Shown: positions 1-9,077, counted from the stretch's first letter. The stretch: 64,000 bases of DNA from Vibrio algivorus (GCF_002218005.2 NZ_AP018678.1:1178001-1242000), one strand, 5' to 3'. The notes: generated from the letters alone by a model not told the origin. Program-made: numbers and translations.

Positions 1-542
1 AAAAGGGCATCAACCGAATAGGGGACGCTTTAGGCTGGTTTACTAGCATATTATTTATATTGTTGATGCTGAATGTGGTGTATGACGTTGCTATGAGATA
101 TGCGTTTAATGATGTTTCTATCGGTATGCAGGAAATGGAATGGCACCTATTCTCGGTGGTTTTTTTATTGGGTGTGCCTTATGCAATTCGAACGAATGGT
201 CATGTTCGAGTTGATATTATTTATGAAAAACTGACGGTGAGAGCTCAAGCTGTCATTGATGTACTCGGTGGTGTGTTTTTTTTATTACCTTTTTGTTTGT
301 TAGTGGCATGGTTTGGTATTGATTATGCTAAAGAATCTTATGCGTTAGGGGAAACCTCTGGTGATCCGGGAGGCTTGCCTTATCGCTGGATCATTAAATC
401 AGTTATTTCTCTTTCATTTTTCTTCATGGCAATAACTGGCCTCGGTATGATTTTAAATGCTATCAACCGAATGATGAATCCAATGCATCCCCAATTAGGC
501 AAAGACACTGAAAGCTTGGATGCACAGGGAGGTTTATCATGA
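1..542 (+). CDS. TRAP transporter small permease (DctQ family), 5' truncated by window edge
   Basis: Small membrane subunit of a tripartite ATP-independent periplasmic (TRAP) transporter, which pairs with the large permease to import organic acids using a sodium gradient. The reading frame is open from base 3, and residues before the first possible start (TTG at 60) already form a membrane helix, so the gene begins left of the window. About four hydrophobic segments are visible and the family pattern R-x-N-G-H-V-R-V-D follows the second. The stop overlaps the next start in an ATGA arrangement, implying translational coupling. The periplasmic binding protein gene is not in view and probably lies upstream. 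Substrate cannot be read from this subunit. Confidence 0.9.
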   Translation, partial: KGINRIGDALGWFTSILFILLMLNVVYDVAMRYAFNDVSIGMQEMEWHLFSVVFLLGVPYAIRTNGHVRVDIIYEKLTVRAQAVIDVLGGVFFLLPFCLLVAWFGIDYAKESYALGETSGDPGGLPYRWIIKSVISLSFFFMAITGLGMILNAINRMMNPMHPQLGKDTESLDAQGGLS

Positions 543-1834
543 TAGGTATTGTAATGTTTATTGTGGCGTTATTCGCGCTACTGATTGGCTTTCCAGTTGC
601 TTTCACCTTTGGTGGTATTGCGCTCATCTTTGGCTTATGGGCTGAAGGGCCAGAAATGTTTGCTTTTATGCCTTACCGAATTCAATCAATCATGCAGAAC
701 ACGGTTTTGATGGCCGTTCCTTTGTTCGTTTTCATGGGTTTAGTGCTACAGAAAACGAAACTTGCTGAGCAGCTTTTAGAGTCGATGGCGAAATTGTTCG
801 GTGGTGTTCGTGGTGGTATCGCTATTTCAACCGTCTTAGTTGGGGTTTTATTGGCAGCCTCAACAGGAGTGGTTGGGGCGTCTGTGGTCGCGATGGGTTT
901 GATTTCATTACCGGTGATGATGAAATACAACTATAACAAAGGACTCGCTTGCGGCACGATTTGTGCTTCAGGAACGCTTGGTCAGATTATTCCACCATCC
1001 ATTGTTTTAATCCTATTAGGTGATGTACTGGGTGTACCGGTTGGCGATCTTTTCCATGCCGCTATTTGGCCAGGGTTAGTTTTAGTGGCAGCTTATGTTA
1101 TTTACATTCTGATCTATGCCAAACTTAATCCTGAACAAGCTCAGTGTATGGTGCGTGAAGATGATGTGTCGCGTAAGCAAGAAATTAAAAAAGCTTTAAT
1201 TGCAGTTATTCCACCGTTGGCATTGATTATAGTGGTGTTAGGTTCTATTTTCGCAGGTATTGCCACACCAACGGAATCCGCTGCTTTAGGGGGGGCTGGT
1301 TCGCTAGTATTAGCTTTGTTATATCGTCAGTTTAGCTGGAAGATGGTGTATGAAAGTGCGAAAGAGACCGTCAAAGTCACCGCGATGGTATTTGCTATTT
1401 TGTTAGGGGCGACAGCATTCTCAATGGCGTTTGTCTATACTGGCGGTGATTACTTAGTCGAAGAGTGGATGACATCTTTACCAGGTGAAAAGTGGGGTTT
1501 TTTAATCGTCACTATGCTGGTGATATTAATCTTAGGTTTCTTTATCGATTTTATTGAAATCTGTTTCATTATTGTGCCAATTCTTGCTCCCGTAGCTGAA
1601 TTGATGGGTATTAATATGATGTGGTTTGGTATTTTGATCGCGATGAATTTACAAACCTCATTTTTAACACCTCCATTTGGTTTTAGCTTATTTTACCTTA
1701 AAGGGGTTGCTCCTAACGGCATTACCACTGGAGATATATACCGAGGTGTGATGCCATTTATATTGATCCAAATAGCAGTGCTGATTTCATTGTTATTAGT
1801 ACCTGAGTTATATGGAATGAGTGCCTCTTATTAA
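539..1834 (+). CDS. TRAP transporter large permease (DctM family)
   Basis: Large 12-helix-class subunit that forms the transport path of a TRAP system in the inner membrane. The 431-residue protein has the usual DctM length, with conserved glycine-rich segments such as STGVVGASVVAMG and the proline-rich stretch around LGQIIPPS. The overall look (long QNTVLMAVPLFVFMG segment, NLQTSFLTPPFGFSLFYLKG near the C-terminus) resembles the mannitol/chloroaromatic subgroup, which includes keto-acid and lactate carriers, more than the C4-dicarboxylate DctM; this is inference and the ligand is unknown. It overlaps the DctQ gene by 4 bases. A sensor kinase with a ligand-binding Cache domain follows and may report the same substrate. 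Confidence 0.92.
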   Translation: MIGIVMFIVALFALLIGFPVAFTFGGIALIFGLWAEGPEMFAFMPYRIQSIMQNTVLMAVPLFVFMGLVLQKTKLAEQLLESMAKLFGGVRGGIAISTVLVGVLLAASTGVVGASVVAMGLISLPVMMKYNYNKGLACGTICASGTLGQIIPPSIVLILLGDVLGVPVGDLFHAAIWPGLVLVAAYVIYILIYAKLNPEQAQCMVREDDVSRKQEIKKALIAVIPPLALIIVVLGSIFAGIATPTESAALGGAGSLVLALLYRQFSWKMVYESAKETVKVTAMVFAILLGATAFSMAFVYTGGDYLVEEWMTSLPGEKWGFLIVTMLVILILGFFIDFIEICFIIVPILAPVAELMGINMMWFGILIAMNLQTSFLTPPFGFSLFYLKGVAPNGITTGDIYRGVMPFILIQIAVLISLLLVPELYGMSASY

Positions 1835-1872
1835 TACTAAAGGTACTGTGAAAGTTAATCACTTTAGTAGTT

Positions 1873-2008
1873 AACCTCAGCTGCGGATAACTAGAAGTCA
1901 CTCAATACAGCACTTTAGGCGTTTAACTTCGTTAAAATCAACGCAATAGGCCAGTTATTAACTTATGATTTTGCCTTGTTATCCATCCCAAATTGCAGCA
2001 TTGAGAGA
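1873..2008. repeat. MITE-like / IS-remnant repeat, copy 1 (136 bp)
   Basis: A 136-bp block matching 34193-34328 with only about six mismatches by eye. It begins AACCTCAGCTGCGGATAA, the same terminus that forms an inverted repeat in copy 2. The right-hand inverted end of copy 2 is missing here, so this copy looks truncated. It contains no convincing open reading frame. It sits between the TRAP permease stop and the transcription terminator at 2020. It could be a miniature transposable element or the end of a decayed insertion sequence. Confidence 0.75.
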
Positions 2009-2019
2009 GAATAAAATTC

Positions 2020-2060
2020 ACCCCGTGTATTGTTTTGTGAGCAATCGCGGGGTTTCTTTT
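2020..2060 (+). terminator. Rho-independent terminator of the TRAP operon
   Basis: ACCCCG (2020-2025) pairs with CGGGGT (2048-2053), with an inner ATTG/CAAT pairing, followed by TTCTTTTT. It lies downstream of the large permease and upstream of the kinase gene, so the kinase has its own promoter or depends on read-through. Confidence 0.7.
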
Positions 2061-2131
2061 TATCAAAATTTTAGTTGCGGATTTTCTTGCTAGTATCAAT
2101 ATAGTTTGAATTATTTTGAGTAGGCAAAGGA

Positions 2132-3490
2132 ATGCCGTTAAAAGCCAAGTTATTTCTACTTACCTTAATCCCTTTATTATGCGTTACTGCCAGTGTTAGC
2201 TGGATTTTTGTGCATCAAACTAAAGCGTTAGGGCAGAAAGAAATCGATACCTTTCGTGCAGAATTATTAGAGTCACGTGAAAATGCCTTAGAGGATAATT
2301 TGCAGCTTGCAATGGCAGCGATTAGTCATGTTTACAAACAGGCTAACTCTGATGACCAAAAAGCTAAACAACAAGTCAAAAAGATATTGACTAACTTACG
2401 CTATGGCGATGATGGTTATTTCTTTGTTTACGATAAAGATGGCATCAATCTAGTTCATCCGACTCAGCCCGAGTTAATTGGAAAAAACTTGATTAACTTG
2501 CAAGACAATAATGGTAATTACCTAATTCAAGCTTTGTTATTTGAAGCCAAAACTGGTGGTGGATTTCATCAATATTTATGGCAGCAACCTAGTTCTGGAA
2601 AAATGGAGGAAAAGCTGAGCTACGCTGCTTGGTTAGATAAGTGGCAATGGATGGTTGGTACAGGGTTATATATTGATGATATTGAAAAACAAATGGCACA
2701 AATCACTGAAAGTATTAATCAAAATATTGAGACAACTTTCTTCTCAGTCGTAGCACTACTCTCTGTGACTATATTAATCATTATCGTTTTAACCCTAGCC
2801 ATCAATTTTCATGAGCATAAATTAGCCGATAAAAGTCTACGTGAATTGGTCAATAAAACAGTGTTATTTCAAGAGGATGAGAAGAAACATCTTGCTCGAG
2901 AATTACATGATGGCATTAATCAGTTATTGGTTTCGAGTAAATGTCATCTGGAAGTGTTGTCGCACAAAGTATTACAAAGTTCAGGCGTAAGCAGTGATGT
3001 ATTAACACTTATTTCTAAATCTGATGTTTCATTACAAACCGCAATTTTAGAAGTTCGCAGGATTTCTCATAATTTACGACCTAGTGCACTAGACGATCTC
3101 GGTTTAGAAGCGGCATTAAATACTTTGCTTGATGATTTTTCAGATCACTCTCAATTGTCCGTGCGTCGAGACATTCAGCTAAATGATGCTCAGATCAATA
3201 ATGAAATTAGCACGACTATTTATCGTATTATCCAAGAATCTCTCACCAATATTGAAAAGCACGCTTTTGCCAGCCATGTAGAGATCCGAATACAACTGTT
3301 TAAAAATTTGATCCAATGTATTGTTCGAGATGATGGCGTGGGGTTCCAATTAACAGAAGTGAGTAAGAAAAAAGGAATAGGACTCAGAAATATGCGTGAA
3401 AGAGTTGAGTTTTTAGGTGGGGACTTTGAGCTTAGTAGCGAAAGAGGGGGGGGAACTGAGATCACTGCTTTAATTGAACTAAAAAAGTGA
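2132..3490 (+). CDS. Cache-domain sensor histidine kinase (NarL-type, HisKA_3)
   Basis: Membrane sensor kinase of a two-component pair. In order: a membrane helix (about residues 5-27), a periplasmic single-Cache (sCache_2) domain (about 60-190, with the family pattern DGYFFVYDKDGINLVHP and later GTGLYIDDI), a second helix (about 203-225), a HisKA_3 dimerisation domain with the phospho-acceptor in ARELHDG (His259), and a HATPase domain ending in the GIGLRNMRERV box near 415. The architecture is that of kinases sensing small organic acids outside the cell. The response regulator gene follows after about 40 bases. Position beside TRAP permease genes suggests it senses the TRAP substrate, but the terminator and repeat between them leave this open. 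Confidence 0.9.
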   Translation: MPLKAKLFLLTLIPLLCVTASVSWIFVHQTKALGQKEIDTFRAELLESRENALEDNLQLAMAAISHVYKQANSDDQKAKQQVKKILTNLRYGDDGYFFVYDKDGINLVHPTQPELIGKNLINLQDNNGNYLIQALLFEAKTGGGFHQYLWQQPSSGKMEEKLSYAAWLDKWQWMVGTGLYIDDIEKQMAQITESINQNIETTFFSVVALLSVTILIIIVLTLAINFHEHKLADKSLRELVNKTVLFQEDEKKHLARELHDGINQLLVSSKCHLEVLSHKVLQSSGVSSDVLTLISKSDVSLQTAILEVRRISHNLRPSALDDLGLEAALNTLLDDFSDHSQLSVRRDIQLNDAQINNEISTTIYRIIQESLTNIEKHAFASHVEIRIQLFKNLIQCIVRDDGVGFQLTEVSKKKGIGLRNMRERVEFLGGDFELSSERGGGTEITALIELKK

Positions 3491-3533
3491 ATCATCACCC
3501 CCAATTAACAGCCTAATTGAAATGGAGATAAAG

Positions 3534-4166
3534 ATGAGCAGCATTCGAGTCATGATTGTCGATGATCATCAAGTCGTGTTGGATGGTTTTGTTGCTCGGT
3601 TAGAGCTTGAGCATGATATTGATGTTGTTGCGACAGCAAGTAATGGGATAGAAGCGATCCAAAATGTTAAGCAACATCACCCCGAAGTAGTGCTTCTGGA
3701 TGTCAGTATGCCAATTATGAATGGCCTAGAAGCTGTAGAGCAAATTAATCAACTCTTTCCTAATGTGAAAGTCTTGATGCTGACGATGCATGATAATAGA
3801 GAGTACATTATGAAAGTCATGCAATCGGGAGCAATGGGATATGTATTAAAAGATATTTCTTCCGATAAGCTTATTCAAGCGATTAAAACCGTTTATCAAG
3901 GTTCCACTTATTTTTGCGAATCCGTTACTCAGACGTTATTTACTCCAAAGCCATCAATCAAAGAGCATCAGGTGAATCCATTAAGTCGGCGCGAAGAAAC
4001 TATTTTGGCACTCGTCGCTCAAGGAGAAAGCAGTAAAAAAATTGCCAAGGCATTGAATATTAGTGATCGAACGGTTGAAACACATAGACAAAACATCAAG
4101 CACAAACTAGATTTAAATTCGATAGCAGAACTGACTAAATACGCTGTTGAGCATGGCTTATTATAA
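3534..4166 (+). CDS. LuxR/NarL-family response regulator
   Basis: DNA-binding partner of the preceding kinase. The N-terminal receiver domain has the acidic pair VDDH, phospho-acceptor Asp56 in LLDVSMP, and conserved Lys106 in GYVLKD. The C-terminal GerE-type helix-turn-helix (about 148-205) carries LSRREETILALVAQG and SDRTVETHRQNI. I chose the ATG at 3534 because GGAG lies six bases upstream. An in-frame ATG at 3522 would add four residues but has no ribosome binding site. Targets are not known; the TRAP operon and the BCCT gene downstream are the neighbouring candidates. Confidence 0.92.
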   Translation: MSSIRVMIVDDHQVVLDGFVARLELEHDIDVVATASNGIEAIQNVKQHHPEVVLLDVSMPIMNGLEAVEQINQLFPNVKVLMLTMHDNREYIMKVMQSGAMGYVLKDISSDKLIQAIKTVYQGSTYFCESVTQTLFTPKPSIKEHQVNPLSRREETILALVAQGESSKKIAKALNISDRTVETHRQNIKHKLDLNSIAELTKYAVEHGLL

Positions 4167-4350
4167 GCTCTTTAGTGTCATTGTTTAGTGGACGAAATAA
4201 AAATGAATTATCATTGTGATGTTAATATTTATGATGAAACTGTTATTAAATCGCCTTTTAAGTACAATAATTAATCAGTTAAGTTAAGTTTTATCGGGTT
4301 TTAGTGGATATTTTTTCGATCAAGGTTAGGATCTAGCCTTATCAATTTTG

Positions 4351-4406
4351 TGTGCTTAGTGTTTTATTGTTTAGTGAGCAAACTATTTAATACATTACTA
4401 AGCACA
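4351..4406. promoter_or_regulatory. Inverted repeat upstream of the BCCT gene
   Basis: TGTGCTTAGT (4351-4360) and ACTAAGCACA (4397-4406) form a perfect 10-bp inverted repeat with 36 bases between, ending 26 bases before the BCCT start. The same upstream region (4171-4376) holds four direct copies of TTTAGTG plus one CTTAGTG, at 4171, 4184, 4300, 4355 and 4370. This looks like an operator region or leader hairpin. No known regulator consensus was recognised. Confidence 0.4.
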
Positions 4407-4432
4407 ATATTGTCACAGATGGACGAGGTTTT

Positions 4433-6016
4433 ATGACTAAGGGTATAGATAAATACAGTATAGACAGCACCGACTATACGATTGGACAAGATAATGTTCA
4501 AAAGTGGGGGTTTGATGTCCATAACGCCGTATTTACCACCAGCGCTGGGTTGACCATTCTTTTTATTATTGCGGTGTTAGTTACCGATCCAGTAACGGCG
4601 AAATCGGCATTGGATGGTGTTAAGAACTCAATAATTAATAATTTTGATTCGTTATTTATTTTAGCGGGTAACTTTTTCGTATTATTCTGTTTAGGTATGA
4701 TCGTTTCACCATACGGTAAAATTCGTTTAGGTGGCGATGATGCAAAAGCAGAGCACTCATACTTATCGTGGTTAGCAATGTTGTTTGCCGCGGGTATGGG
4801 TATCGGTCTTATGTTCTGGAGTGTTGCAGAGCCTGCCGCTTACTTTACCGATTGGTATGGTACTCCATTAAATGTTGCCGCAAATACGCCTGAAGCACAG
4901 CGTATGGCATTAGGTGCAACAATGTATCACTGGGGTTTACACCCTTGGGCAATTTATGCCGTAGTGGCGTTGTCACTGGCATTTTTTACCTATAACAAAG
5001 GCTTACCACTTTCTATTCGTTCGGTTTTTTATCCTATTTTAGGTGACCGCGCTTGGGGTTGGGCTGGCCATATCATTGATATTATCGCGGTATTGGCGAC
5101 TTTGTTTGGCCTTGCAACCTCGTTAGGTTTTGGTGCTCAACAAGCAGCCAGTGGTATCGGGCATATTTTTGGTATTGATTCCGGTGTTGGCTTGCAGCTT
5201 ATTGTGATCGCAGCAGTGACCGTACTTGCGGGTATCTCGGTATATCGTGGTATTGACGGTGGTGTAAAACTGGTTAGTAACATCAACATGGTTGCAGCCT
5301 TTATTCTACTTGTATTTGTTGGTGGTGTGAGCTTCTCTATCGTTTCTCATACTATTCCTGAAACCTTTATGAGTTACGTTGAAAACATCATTCCATTATC
5401 AAACCCATTCAATCGTCCTGATGAAGATTGGATGCATGGTTGGACTGTATTCTATTGGGCATGGTGGATGTCATGGTCACCATTCGTAGGTATGTTTATC
5501 GCACGTGTTTCTCGTGGACGTACTGTACGTGAATTCTTAACGGCGGTTCTACTGATTCCAACAATTATTACAGTTGTTTGGATGGGTACCTTCGGTGGTA
5601 TTGGTATTGATCAGTTAATCAATAAAGTCGGTATGCTAGGTGAGCAAGGTTTCAACGACGCAACAATGGCGATGTTTGAAATGTTTGATGCGCTACCATT
5701 TAGCCAAATTATCTCAATGCTTGCAGTTTGTTTAGTGTTGGTATTCTTTATCAGTTCTTCAGATTCAGGCTCTTTGGTTATCGATAGTATTACAGCTGGT
5801 GGTAAAGTTGATGCGCCTGTTCCTCAGCGTATGTTCTGGGCTTTCATTGAAGGTGCGGTTGCCATGGCATTATTGTGGGTTGGTGGCTCAAATGCCATTG
5901 GTGCACTGCAAGCGGCAGCAATTTCGACGGCATTACCGTTTGTATTCGTACTAATCATTATGTGTATTAGTTTAGTATTGGGTATGCGGACTGAACCGAA
6001 GCCAGTGAAGAAATAA
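4433..6016 (+). CDS. BCCT-family betaine/carnitine/choline transporter
   Basis: Secondary transporter of the betaine-choline-carnitine family, taking up quaternary ammonium or related osmolytes with sodium or protons across the inner membrane. The 527-residue protein has about 12 helices. It has the glycine-rich AAGMGIGLMFWSVAEP segment and the family signature WSPFVGMFIARVSRGRTVREF, with the tryptophan-rich WTVFYWAWWMSWSPF forming the substrate box. The N- and C-termini are short, unlike the long regulatory tail of BetP. Vibrio species carry several such carriers for glycine betaine, choline, proline or dimethylglycine; the exact ligand cannot be read. The promoter region contains a conspicuous dyad and repeated TTTAGTG motifs. 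Confidence 0.93.
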   Translation: MTKGIDKYSIDSTDYTIGQDNVQKWGFDVHNAVFTTSAGLTILFIIAVLVTDPVTAKSALDGVKNSIINNFDSLFILAGNFFVLFCLGMIVSPYGKIRLGGDDAKAEHSYLSWLAMLFAAGMGIGLMFWSVAEPAAYFTDWYGTPLNVAANTPEAQRMALGATMYHWGLHPWAIYAVVALSLAFFTYNKGLPLSIRSVFYPILGDRAWGWAGHIIDIIAVLATLFGLATSLGFGAQQAASGIGHIFGIDSGVGLQLIVIAAVTVLAGISVYRGIDGGVKLVSNINMVAAFILLVFVGGVSFSIVSHTIPETFMSYVENIIPLSNPFNRPDEDWMHGWTVFYWAWWMSWSPFVGMFIARVSRGRTVREFLTAVLLIPTIITVVWMGTFGGIGIDQLINKVGMLGEQGFNDATMAMFEMFDALPFSQIISMLAVCLVLVFFISSSDSGSLVIDSITAGGKVDAPVPQRMFWAFIEGAVAMALLWVGGSNAIGALQAAAISTALPFVFVLIIMCISLVLGMRTEPKPVKK

Positions 6017-6020
6017 CGTC

Positions 6021-6103
6021 TAATACCCTTAGTATTTGAATCCGCAGCTTTGTTGACGGCGCTCATTCGTCTCGCTGCAACTTTAATTACTTTGGGGATA
6101 GTA
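6021..6103. repeat. Vibrio-type intergenic palindromic repeat, short form of the 17615 element
   Basis: Begins ATACCCTTAGTATTTGAA and ends AATTACTTTGGGGATA, with GCAGCTTTGTTG and CTGCAACTTTAATTACTTT inside. It matches both arms of the 128-bp element at 17615-17742 but lacks the central part. It is non-coding and sits between the BCCT stop and the terminator. Confidence 0.7.
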
Positions 6104-6116
6104 AAATTGTAGAAAT

Positions 6117-6148
6117 TAAAAAGGTTGGCCTCGCGCCAACCTTTTTTG
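6117..6148. terminator. Bidirectional rho-independent terminator
   Basis: AAGGTTGGC (6121-6129), five-base loop, GCCAACCTT (6135-6143), flanked by an A-run on the left and a T-run on the right. It can end both the BCCT transcript and the convergent exonuclease transcript. Confidence 0.85.
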
Positions 6149-6192
6149 TATACATAAGTTTGATAATGTTCGAAGTAGATTAGTTGTTTTAA

Positions 6193-6933
6193 CTATACCC
6201 ACAAAACCTTAATTGGGGTCTCTGGGCTGTAATGGTGATAAATCTGTGCCTGTAGTAGCTCTGCTGTTGCAATGGCATCAACGAGCGCATGATGAGGCTG
6301 ATAGGCTGGTAGATTATATCGACTACGGCTTGAACCTAAACGAACAGAGGCAGGCTTTTTGCCTCGTAATTTATCCCACCAACCACTTACTGCTCGCTTC
6401 TGCACTTCAGATTCAATAGCTAAGGTATCTACCATAGGGAATAGGATCCCTTCATTGATCCGCTCCATTAATGCCCGATGAAAGAATTGGCGCTCAATGT
6501 ATTGATAATGAACGACGACAATTTTTCCCGCCAGTGAATCCAATACTTCATCTAATATGCGTCTTAGATCTGGAGCATCAGATAAATCACTATGCGTAAT
6601 TCCATGGATAACCACAGAATCGTCATTAAGTGGTTTTCGCGGTTTTACTAGCCAATGTTTACTCTGCTTACAATAGATTCTCTGCAGCGTAAATGGGATT
6701 AACCCTATGCTAATAATGCCGTCTTTATCGATATCTAAACCTGTGGTTTCAAAATCTAATGCGACGAATTCCACTTCTGATAGAGGTGTTTCAGGATCAA
6801 TGACGCCAGTTTGATAAAAGTGCTTTAAGCGAGAATCTTTTACCGAGTTAACTTGATGCTCAAAGTGCTGTTGCCAGGTTAGCTTAGGATCTAAATAGGC
6901 TAGTTTGTTGTCTGTCTTCTGTTTCATATCCAC
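6193..6933 (-). CDS. DnaQ-like 3'-5' exonuclease (DEDDh family)
   Basis: Predicted exonuclease of the DNA polymerase III epsilon superfamily. The catalytic DEDDh motifs are visible: ExoI as VALDFETTGL (Asp60, Glu62), ExoII around IVVVHYQYIERQF, and ExoIII as HHALVDAIATAE. At 246 residues it is a stand-alone exonuclease with no polymerase-binding tail. It lies six bases downstream of the cNMP/CBS/DUF294 gene on the same strand, so the two form an operon. I recall this pairing from other gammaproteobacteria, which suggests a joint role, perhaps in nucleotide or nucleic acid turnover. The physiological substrate is unknown. Confidence 0.88.
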   Translation of the reverse strand: MDMKQKTDNKLAYLDPKLTWQQHFEHQVNSVKDSRLKHFYQTGVIDPETPLSEVEFVALDFETTGLDIDKDGIISIGLIPFTLQRIYCKQSKHWLVKPRKPLNDDSVVIHGITHSDLSDAPDLRRILDEVLDSLAGKIVVVHYQYIERQFFHRALMERINEGILFPMVDTLAIESEVQKRAVSGWWDKLRGKKPASVRLGSSRSRYNLPAYQPHHALVDAIATAELLQAQIYHHYSPETPIKVLWV

Positions 6934-6939
6934 TCCAAA

Positions 6940-8871
6940 TTAGCGCTTACGACGAATGGGTTCCGTCTTTTTCTCTGGTGGTGGAGCATTCTTAAAGGAA
7001 TTGCCGTGATAGCGATATTTTAAGAAGTTCTGAGCATTACTTAATATTTGAAAAGCATCTTTCAGGTTACGTCTTTCAAAATCAGACATATTGTCCGGTT
7101 CAATGTTGTTGTCCGGCTCTATTTCATTTTCAACATCTAATGCTTGATGGCGAATGCGTACCATGGAGATGTACTCCATTGCATCTTGAATATCTTCAGC
7201 ACGGCCTTTAGGTAGAATGCCAGCTTCTATGATGTCATCTAGGCGTTCAAATGAATTTTGTGCACGCGATCCTACGGCTAAAGCATGCACACGAATAAGA
7301 TCTGCAAGTGGTGCGGTACCACGGCGTTTCAGGTTAATCGAATTGTTATGACGGCCATCTTTTTCCATGACAAAGCCTTTGAAAAAGCCCAGTGGTGGTG
7401 TCCGATTAATCGCATTACGTGCAAGGCAAGCTAAGAATTTATTATTTCTACGTGCTCGGCGAACAATAAAGCCATTTAAGCTTTCTGCCCATTTTACTCG
7501 GCCGTAAACGCCATCTAAATCAAAAAAGATAGAACTGTTTAGTAAGGCTTTAGGGTTCGGGTTGTCAATCCAGTCAGCAAAACATTCTTCCCACTCAGTA
7601 CGTGTCATACGCCACATTGGGTTGGTTGCCATGATGTCACCAGTACATAAGTGATAACCACAGCGAGCGAGTCCTTGGCAAACAAACTCCGCTAACTTGG
7701 CAAAGTATTCACCGTGTAGAGCTTCATCATAACTATTGTCTAAAATAATCGCGTTATCTTGATCGGTAACAATTAGCTGTTCATCTCTAGCCATCGAGCC
7801 CAAAGCAAGGAAGCAGTAGGGAATTGGTGGCTCGCCATATTCTTCTTCTGCTAGTTCAAGAATTCGCTGTTTAAAGCTACGACCAATTACCGCCATCGCA
7901 CTACCTACCATGTGCGAGTTGGCATCTTCGTGCACCAAGCGAACAAAACAATCTTTCACCTGCTCAGAAATGGAAACTAAATCATCAATGTTTTGCTGCT
8001 GATATATTTGGTTAACCAGTAATAGGCTGTTTTGTGATTCGTAACGAATGATATCCGCTACTTCGACGACACCAATAGGCTGTTTATTTTTAAGAATAGG
8101 GAGGTGATGAACATTACACCGTAACATTGCTAGCATAGCTTCATAAATGTAGGCATTGTGATCGAGAGAAATTAACTCATGAGACATGACTTCACTGACT
8201 TCTGTGCTCGGATCTAGCCCTTCAGCTAATACACGGGTACATAAATCACGGTCAGTAATAATGCCAATCACTTGATTATCATTTTCTTCATCAATATTGA
8301 TGGAATCGTCAGTGATTAATAACGCTGAAATATTTTCATCTGCCATCAATTTTGCAGCAGCTTGAATCGTTTGATGCCTATCTAAACTAAAGGCTTCACG
8401 TGTTAATAAGGTTTTAACTTTAGACGTTGTTAAGTCGTTGGCATTTTTATTATCTGAAAGTGCTTGACGTAATCGTGCATGATTTTCGATCTCAACGAAG
8501 TCGGCGAATGTATCTTCAGTTTCATATAGCTCATTAAAAACTTCAACCGGAATACAATAGATAAGAGAATCGGCGGTTGCCGTAGCTGGCAAGCGAACTT
8601 TTCCGTTCATCAGTAGCCCCATTTGTCCGAAGATGTCACCTTCGTCTAAACGGTTATAAAGCTCACCCTTACGGCGATATATTTCGACGACACCAGATCG
8701 GACCATATATAAATCTTTAATATGATCACCGAATTTGATGATAGGGGTATTTTCTCGGTAATAAGCAATTTCAGTATTATTTGCTACGTAAGCGAGCTTT
8801 TCTTCCGGTAGGGAATCAAAAGGGGGAAATTGAGAAAGAAAGTTTTGTATTTCTTGTAATTCGGCTTCCAT
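6940..8871 (-). CDS. cNMP-binding, CBS-pair and DUF294 nucleotidyltransferase-like protein
   Basis: Multidomain cytoplasmic protein of about 643 residues. In order: a cyclic-nucleotide-binding fold (about 15-130), a pair of CBS domains (about 155-295, containing IGIITDRDLCTRVLAEG and IGVVEVADIIRYE), a DUF294 nucleotidyltransferase-like domain (about 320-460, with ALGSMARDEQLIVTDQDNA giving the GS...D-x-D pattern), and a C-terminal helical DUF294_C domain with a basic tail (KKTEPIRRKR). CBS domains usually bind adenine nucleotides, so a role in sensing energy or nucleotide state is likely but unproven. I chose ATG at 8871; a GTG at 8880 would add three residues, and neither has a strong ribosome binding site. 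It is co-directional with the exonuclease gene. Confidence 0.88.
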   Translation of the reverse strand: MEAELQEIQNFLSQFPPFDSLPEEKLAYVANNTEIAYYRENTPIIKFGDHIKDLYMVRSGVVEIYRRKGELYNRLDEGDIFGQMGLLMNGKVRLPATATADSLIYCIPVEVFNELYETEDTFADFVEIENHARLRQALSDNKNANDLTTSKVKTLLTREAFSLDRHQTIQAAAKLMADENISALLITDDSINIDEENDNQVIGIITDRDLCTRVLAEGLDPSTEVSEVMSHELISLDHNAYIYEAMLAMLRCNVHHLPILKNKQPIGVVEVADIIRYESQNSLLLVNQIYQQQNIDDLVSISEQVKDCFVRLVHEDANSHMVGSAMAVIGRSFKQRILELAEEEYGEPPIPYCFLALGSMARDEQLIVTDQDNAIILDNSYDEALHGEYFAKLAEFVCQGLARCGYHLCTGDIMATNPMWRMTRTEWEECFADWIDNPNPKALLNSSIFFDLDGVYGRVKWAESLNGFIVRRARRNNKFLACLARNAINRTPPLGFFKGFVMEKDGRHNNSINLKRRGTAPLADLIRVHALAVGSRAQNSFERLDDIIEAGILPKGRAEDIQDAMEYISMVRIRHQALDVENEIEPDNNIEPDNMSDFERRNLKDAFQILSNAQNFLKYRYHGNSFKNAPPPEKKTEPIRRKR

Positions 8872-9077
8872 AAGAACCACTACTACTTTATGAATGTGCA
8901 GTAACTATAGGCAATTGAAGGTAAGAACTAAAGCGGTAATCTTTGTAATTCATAAAGATAGTTGTAAATGAGTGACTTTAGGGTCTATCGGTCTTTTATA
9001 CTGTAAAAAGATAACATCTAAAATGATTTTATCACGAGTAAAATTTAACCAAGTAAGAACAATAGACCCAAACTTAA

